The notes under the pieces are model-generated. The model ran no database searches and was not told the origin of the DNA. It saw nothing but the letters and a program-made list of their open reading frames with translations. This document shows positions 30,364-34,857 of a DNA stretch of 34,857 bases, one piece after another. The stretch spans positions 1 through 34,857 of the forward strand of contig JAIVYN010000007.1 in the NCBI GenBank assembly GCA_048635425.1, given 5' to 3'. A program made the translations under genes and the position numbers. This DNA comes from NIOZ-UU13 sp048635425. GTDB lineage: Bacteria > Planctomycetota > Phycisphaerae > Sedimentisphaerales > Anaerobacaceae. The first letter of the stretch is position 1. Every line of letters begins with the position of its first letter.

Positions 30364-31713
30364 ATGCACCGATTAGCTTTCCTGTTTGTCGTAGCCATTC
30401 TCTACTCGTCAGTCTATGCCGACAACAACTGGCCCCGGTTCCGTGGTCCGACGGCGATGGGAGTGGCCGAAGATGATCCGCGACTTCCGGACCGGTGGGG
30501 CAGGACTGAGAACGTAGTGTGGCAAGCGGAAGTACCAGGTTGGGGCTGGTCGTGTCCGGCCGTCTGGGGGAGCAAGGTCTTCCTGACCACGGTCGTAGGC
30601 GAGGAGGAATACGAGAAGCCCAGAAAGGGTCTCTACCTGGGAGAAGGTCGCCGCAAGCCGCCTAAGGGTGTTCATCACTGGATGGTCTACTGCTTCGACC
30701 TCAATAGCGGCAACGTCCTCTGGAAGGCCGAAGCGCACCAAGGGGAACCAAAGTCTCCGCGGCATCCCAAGAGCACTTATGCTTGCGAGACGCCCACGAC
30801 TGACGGTGAGCATCTGTACGTCCTCTTTGGCGACGTGGGCCTGTACTGCTATGACCTCGAGGGGAAGCTACTTTGGTCGCACCTCGTTGAGCCCAAGAAG
30901 ACTTTCTACGGCTATGGTGCCGCCGCCTCCCCGGTAGTGCATGGCGACCAGGTGATTATGATCTACGACAACCAGGAAGCCTCATATATTGCTTCCTTCG
31001 ACGCAAAGACGGGCAAGCAGCGGTGGCGTACCGAACGCGACGAGACAAGTACCTGGGCGACTCCCTTTGTTTGGGAGAACAAGCTCCGCCCCGAAATCGT
31101 CACGCCGGGCAAACGCAAAATCCGCTCCTATGATCTGAGCGGCAAACTGCTGTGGGAAATGGACGGCCGGATGTCGAACCTGGTCATCCCCTCGCCTTTC
31201 GCCGGTTTCGGGATGGTCTATATCACCTCCGGTTATGTGGGCGACCGTCATCGCCCGGTTTATGCGATCAGACCAGGCGCATCGGGGGACATAACGCCGA
31301 AGGAGGGGCAGACCTCGGAGTTCATCCAGTGGTACCTGCCGACGGCCGGCCCCTATAATCCCTCGCCAATCGTCTACGGCGACTACTACTACACGCTACT
31401 CGATCGCGGTTCGCTCACTTGCCACGACGCCCGGACCGGCAAAGAGGTCTACGGCAGAAATCGCTTCACCCCGCGCGCAAGCTTCACTGCCTCCCCATGG
31501 GCTTACAACGGCAAGCTGTTCTTCTTAAGCGAAGATGGTGTTACGTATGTGGTCGAGGCCGGACCAGAGTTCAAGCAGTTGCATACGAACGGCCTTGACG
31601 AGATGTGCCTTGCGTCACCAGCGGTGTGCCAGGGGAAGCTGTTAATCAGAACCGCATCCAGGCTCTATTGTTTCAGCAACTCAATACCGGGAATGGACAA
31701 AGACAGAAGATGA
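30364..31713 (+). CDS. Secreted PQQ-like beta-propeller protein
   Basis: 449 aa: signal peptide with cleavage after Ala19 (SVYA), then the characteristic NNWPRFRGPTAMGVAED start. PQQ/WD-like blades follow: VYCFDLNSGNVLWKAEA, LYCYDLEGKLLWSHLV, ASFDAKTGKQRWRTER, RSYDLSGKLLWEMDG, YAIRPG, LTCHDARTGKEVYG and LYCFSNS. Such proteins in Planctomycetota are common and mostly uncharacterised; a BamB-like scaffold or a PQQ-free enzyme-like role is possible. ATG 30364 lies 8 nt after gggag and removes upstream start options at 30349 (TTG) and 30358. Its last four bases overlap a possible start of the next gene (ATGA at 31710). Confidence 0.85.
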   Translation: MHRLAFLFVVAILYSSVYADNNWPRFRGPTAMGVAEDDPRLPDRWGRTENVVWQAEVPGWGWSCPAVWGSKVFLTTVVGEEEYEKPRKGLYLGEGRRKPPKGVHHWMVYCFDLNSGNVLWKAEAHQGEPKSPRHPKSTYACETPTTDGEHLYVLFGDVGLYCYDLEGKLLWSHLVEPKKTFYGYGAAASPVVHGDQVIMIYDNQEASYIASFDAKTGKQRWRTERDETSTWATPFVWENKLRPEIVTPGKRKIRSYDLSGKLLWEMDGRMSNLVIPSPFAGFGMVYITSGYVGDRHRPVYAIRPGASGDITPKEGQTSEFIQWYLPTAGPYNPSPIVYGDYYYTLLDRGSLTCHDARTGKEVYGRNRFTPRASFTASPWAYNGKLFFLSEDGVTYVVEAGPEFKQLHTNGLDEMCLASPAVCQGKLLIRTASRLYCFSNSIPGMDKDRR

Positions 31714-31763
31714 AGCAGGACAGAGTGATACTAATGATAGGCAGAAGAAGGAATGGGAATAGT

Positions 31764-33227
31764 ATGAGTATGCGACGGATGATAGTTATAGCGGGGATGA
31801 TCTTGTTGGGATGGTTGCAGAATCCATGCGGAGCGGAAAAGATAGTACTGCGGCTGAAACCCGGTGAGGTGCGGCAGGAGATTGACGGATTTGGGGCCAG
31901 CGGGGCGTGGTGGGCGCAAATTGTCGGGGGGTGGGAAGAGAGCAAGCGCAAGGAGATAGTAGGGCTGCTGTTCGGCAAAGAAGGGATCGGATTGTCGATC
32001 TATCGCTATAATGTGGGAGCGGGATCAGGAGAGGAAACCAGGGATCCCTGGCGGCGGGCGGAAACTTTCGAAACGGCGAAAGGGAAATATGACTGGCAGA
32101 GAGATAAAAACGCGATGCGGATTTTGCGGGAAGCATGCGCAGCGGGGGTGAAAAATGTGATCCTGTTTGCTAATAGTCCGCCACGGCGGATGACCAAATC
32201 GGGGTATGCGTTCGCGGGGCAGGGCACGGACAAATCCAATTTGCGGGAGGATATGTACGAGGAGTTTGCCCGGTACCTTGCGGATATAACCGAGCACTTT
32301 ATCCGAGTGGAAAAAATCCCCGTTCAGGGGGTCAGCCCGATTAATGAGCCGCAGTGGGACTGGGACGGGAATAGCCAGGAAGGGTGTCATTATTCGGCGG
32401 AGGAAGTAGTCCGGCTGGTGGAGATTATGCTGCGGGAGTTAGAAAGGCGGGGAATACCGGTAGAGGTGGAGGCGCCGGAAAACGGTAGTTGGGAAAGGGT
32501 GGTAGAGCCAGCGGGGGATGACTGGAGGAGATCGCCGGTCTATCTGGAGAGACTGCTGGGCAATGGGTATGTGCGGGAGCGGATGGATAGTTATGCGTTG
32601 CATTCGTATTGGGCGAATTTGGAGCGGAAGAAGGCGTTTGCGGAGTATTTTTTTGCAAAGTATCCGGAGAAAAAGCTGCACATGACGGAATGGTGTGAGA
32701 TGAAAGGCGGGCGGGATTATGGGATGAATTCGGCGTTGCGGCTAACGCGGGAGATAATAGATGATTTGGTGTGGGGCGGTGTTTCGTCGTGGCAGTACTG
32801 GATAGCGGTGTCGCGGTATAATTTCCGGGACGGTCTGATTTATGTGAACGAATCAGAGCGAGAGATTGTCCCGATCAAACGGCTGTGGGCGATGGGGAAT
32901 TTTAGCCGCTTTATCCGGCCGGGCTATCGGCGATTCGAAGTTGAGCATAATTCGGCGGTTTTGCAGGTGGTGGCGTGTAAGAGTATGGATGGGGACAGGT
33001 TAGTGGTGGTGGTGATGAATCCGGGGACAGAGAGCGAGGAAGTAGAATTGCATTTTGCGAAGAGAGGTGGGGCGAATATATTTGATGCGTATGAAACATC
33101 CAAAGCGAATGATTTGAAGGTCGTGAGCCGTGGGGTGAAGAAAAACAGGTATAGTTTCCCAGCGGAGAGTGTGACGACACTGGTTATTAAAGGATCTGGT
33201 GTCAAGGAGAAAAGGGAGCACTTCTAA
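31764..33227 (+). CDS. Secreted GH30-type glycoside hydrolase
   Basis: 487 aa from ATG 31764, with signal MSMRRMIVIAGMILLGW... cleaved near Ala24. (beta/alpha)8 pattern of clan GH-A: IDGFGASGAWW near the start, acid/base Glu195 in SPINEPQWDWDG and nucleophile Glu309 in LHMTEWCEM, and a C-terminal beta domain (RLVVVVMNPGTESEEVEL). GH30 enzymes retain configuration and act on xylan, beta-1,6-glucan/galactan or glucosylceramide; the subfamily cannot be fixed here. The frame also reads from ATG 31710, which overlaps the previous stop as ATGA and would add 18 residues. The coding strand is strikingly G-rich (ggg, gcg, cgg codons), unlike its neighbours. Confidence 0.85.
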   Translation: MSMRRMIVIAGMILLGWLQNPCGAEKIVLRLKPGEVRQEIDGFGASGAWWAQIVGGWEESKRKEIVGLLFGKEGIGLSIYRYNVGAGSGEETRDPWRRAETFETAKGKYDWQRDKNAMRILREACAAGVKNVILFANSPPRRMTKSGYAFAGQGTDKSNLREDMYEEFARYLADITEHFIRVEKIPVQGVSPINEPQWDWDGNSQEGCHYSAEEVVRLVEIMLRELERRGIPVEVEAPENGSWERVVEPAGDDWRRSPVYLERLLGNGYVRERMDSYALHSYWANLERKKAFAEYFFAKYPEKKLHMTEWCEMKGGRDYGMNSALRLTREIIDDLVWGGVSSWQYWIAVSRYNFRDGLIYVNESEREIVPIKRLWAMGNFSRFIRPGYRRFEVEHNSAVLQVVACKSMDGDRLVVVVMNPGTESEEVELHFAKRGGANIFDAYETSKANDLKVVSRGVKKNRYSFPAESVTTLVIKGSGVKEKREHF

Positions 33228-33343
33228 ACAGGCAGACTGTGTCACGTAACAGCACTACTGCAGCAGCCATTTCCCCAGGCATTGATCATCATCCGCACTT
33301 CTACTTCAAGCGTTTGCCGTAACGCACGGTAAACTCATACCTC
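33228..33343. other. Convergent spacer between the GH30 and MLE-like genes
   Basis: 116 nt; no hairpin with a T-run is visible on either strand, and nothing else is supported. Confidence 0.5.
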
Positions 33344-34630
33344 CTATCCTTTTACAACCTCATGCTTTTTAATGAAATCCGGGTCAATATCCACGCCTAA
33401 ACCCGGACCGGTGGGGACTTTAATCTTTCCATCCACGACGGACAGGGGCGATGTTTTACATTCAAATTGCACATTCGTGTTTAATCCTTTGAATTCGTGA
33501 TGAGCAAGTGCATTGGGAAGAGCAGATACAAAGTGTATCATGTAGAGGTATCCGAGTCCTCCACCAGACATGTGCGGCGTACAATCTTTTCCGAATGCCT
33601 GTGCCATACGTGCCACTTTCATCGAACGAATCATTCCACCGAAATAATAATTATCAGGTTGAACAATTTGGAGACCATCATTGGCAATAAGCCAGCGAAA
33701 CCCGTGAAGGCTGTACTCCTGTTCGCCGCCTGCAATTGGGATGGTCAGTGCATCGGCAACCTGTTTGGTCTCTTCATACCAGTCGAAAGGAATAGGCTCT
33801 TCAAAAAAACCATAACGGTACTCTTCCAGTAATTTGCCAACGCGTATCGCCTCATCCACTGAGTAAAAACCGTTTGCATCAGCATACAAAGTCATCTTAT
33901 CGCCAAATGTTTTGCGGATGAGCGGAATGATTTTTTCGGTCCTTCCTTTTGGAGCAACGGCATGAATGTCCTTTGTCATGAACATAAGTCCGCCAACTTT
34001 AATCTTAAGTGCGTGGGCATTATATTCCGCGACATCCCTTTTTATCAGCTCCAGCGACTCCTCTAATGATTTTTCACGGTATTCTGTGGCCTGGTATACT
34101 GCAATTCGCCGGTGGTGGATTCCTCCGATCAACTCACCGATGGACTTGTTAGCTATACGTCCCAGCATATCGAGAATAGCAAACTCAATGGTGGCCAGGG
34201 GTATCCCGAGCGCCAGGCCGCTTAATCTGAAATTGAGCTTGTATATGTACACCTTTTCAAGCAGCAGATCCAGGTCGCGTGCATCTTTATCAATAAAAAA
34301 AGGTTTCAACGCATTGACAAAAATAGGATAGAGCGAATTCAGCCCGCTGTGACCAACCGAAATACCTTCATCGCCATCAGTAGAACGCACCCGGCACAAA
34401 AAACTATTCTTATAACGAAGCAATTCGAGGGTTTCGATGATGACTGGAGTAGTAAACAGCTCCTTTTTCAGTACGGGCTGTTTAAGTATTTCATCGAGCC
34501 TGGTGTAATCAGGTTTCTGGGTTCCTGAGCCAGACCCCTGAGCTTCGGAGCCGCCGGATGGTAGCGGCAATGCAGCAGCAAGACCACCAGCAAGGGCAGT
34601 GCTTATAAAATTTCGACGATTTGTTCTCAT
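33344..34630 (-). CDS. Tat-exported enolase-superfamily protein (mandelate racemase/MLE-like)
   Basis: 428 aa. Twin-arginine signal RRNFISTALAGGLAAALP at residues 5-22. The MR/MLE capping domain and barrel carry Lys209-x-Lys211 (LKIKVG), metal ligands Asp251 (YADANG), Glu277 or Glu278 (FFEEPIP) and Glu303 (GGEQE), and His353 (PHMSGGG) as a possible base. Family members abstract the alpha-proton of carboxylates; candidates include sugar-acid dehydratases and racemases. Tat export means the protein folds in the cytosol. It faces the GH30 gene and may process released acidic sugars, but that link is inference. Confidence 0.85.
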   Translation of the reverse strand: MRTNRRNFISTALAGGLAAALPLPSGGSEAQGSGSGTQKPDYTRLDEILKQPVLKKELFTTPVIIETLELLRYKNSFLCRVRSTDGDEGISVGHSGLNSLYPIFVNALKPFFIDKDARDLDLLLEKVYIYKLNFRLSGLALGIPLATIEFAILDMLGRIANKSIGELIGGIHHRRIAVYQATEYREKSLEESLELIKRDVAEYNAHALKIKVGGLMFMTKDIHAVAPKGRTEKIIPLIRKTFGDKMTLYADANGFYSVDEAIRVGKLLEEYRYGFFEEPIPFDWYEETKQVADALTIPIAGGEQEYSLHGFRWLIANDGLQIVQPDNYYFGGMIRSMKVARMAQAFGKDCTPHMSGGGLGYLYMIHFVSALPNALAHHEFKGLNTNVQFECKTSPLSVVDGKIKVPTGPGLGVDIDPDFIKKHEVVKG

Positions 34631-34857
34631 GATACAATTCCCACTTTCTGCTCCGTTATCACGCTGGAAAAGAAGAATGTTGTCAGCAATCTTCGTGCTC
34701 TCTGTTTCTTTGTGCCACCGACAGGGGTGATTATACTGCCAGGGGAATAACGATTCAAGGAGAAAATCAGCCCTGGGACCACCAGGGCGTGGCCAGATTT
34801 TTTGGCAAGCGATTTTAAGTACATTTTGGTCTTTGAAGAAATTGGGTTTGAATTGGG
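34631..34857. other. Upstream region of the MLE-like gene to the window end
   Basis: A 65-codon frame on the - strand (34627-34824) has no recognisable features and overlaps the start of the MLE-like gene; it is probably non-coding. It likely contains the promoter of that gene, but no clear -35/-10 pair is seen. Confidence 0.35.

Noticed and set aside
34627..34824. 65-codon - strand frame before the MLE-like gene
   Set aside because: No features; it runs into the start of the real gene and probably overlaps its promoter.

Overview
The window looks like a contig end from a member of the Planctomycetota, most likely Phycisphaerae-like. This is inferred from family content, not from a database search. 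The pointers are an internal dockerin-like domain of the type 'DLSGDCKVNFSDLVAFVEQWL' in a huge secreted CotH protein, PQQ-like propellers opening with WPxFRGP, a Tat-exported enolase-superfamily protein, and a ribosomal cluster lacking tuf and rpmD. The first ten bases match the 3' end of a common Illumina adapter and replace conserved RpoC residues, so the true sequence probably starts near base 11.

Bases 1-23.7 kb hold an almost uninterrupted transcription/translation cluster, all on the + strand: 'rpoC-rpsL-rpsG-fusA, then rpsJ-rplC-rplD-rplW-rplB-rpsS-rplV-rpsC-rplP-rpmC-rpsQ-rplN-rplX-rplE-rpsN-rpsH-rplF-rplR-rpsE-rplO-secY-adk-map-infA-rpmJ-rpsM-rpsK-rpsD-rpoA-rplQ, then a HIT-family gene and an initiator tRNA. 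Together they encode RNA polymerase subunits, both ribosomal subunits, EF-G, IF-1, the Sec translocon core, adenylate kinase and N-terminal Met removal. A strong terminator separates rpsG from fusA, and a 473-nt spacer with a promoter-like site separates fusA from the S10/spc/alpha run.

Four things in this cluster are unusual. L22 carries an extra N-terminal domain of about 72 residues that resembles an XRE-type helix-turn-helix. At least fourteen genes are preceded by copies of a 7-nt purine-rich repeat (consensus ACGAGAT), usually abutting the start codon where a Shine-Dalgarno would sit. A 70-bp palindromic element lies in frame inside the 5' end of rpsE. Several larger palindromic or MITE-like repeats sit between ribosomal genes. 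A tiny upstream ORF also overlaps the secY start, and the initiator tRNA has C33.

From about 23.9 kb the content changes to accessory, largely exported proteins with different base composition. A 1112-residue CotH protein on the - strand is followed, with an ATGA overlap, by the 59-codon stump of a PQQ-propeller gene that ends at a junction with unrelated, hairpin-rich DNA next to the tRNA. Going right on the + strand are a GC-rich C69/secernin-like NTN hydrolase, an intact PQQ-propeller protein and an overlapping GH30-type glycoside hydrolase. A convergent Tat-exported mandelate-racemase/MLE-like protein ends the window. These suggest exported carbohydrate or organic-acid breakdown, but no single pathway can be proved from the sequence.
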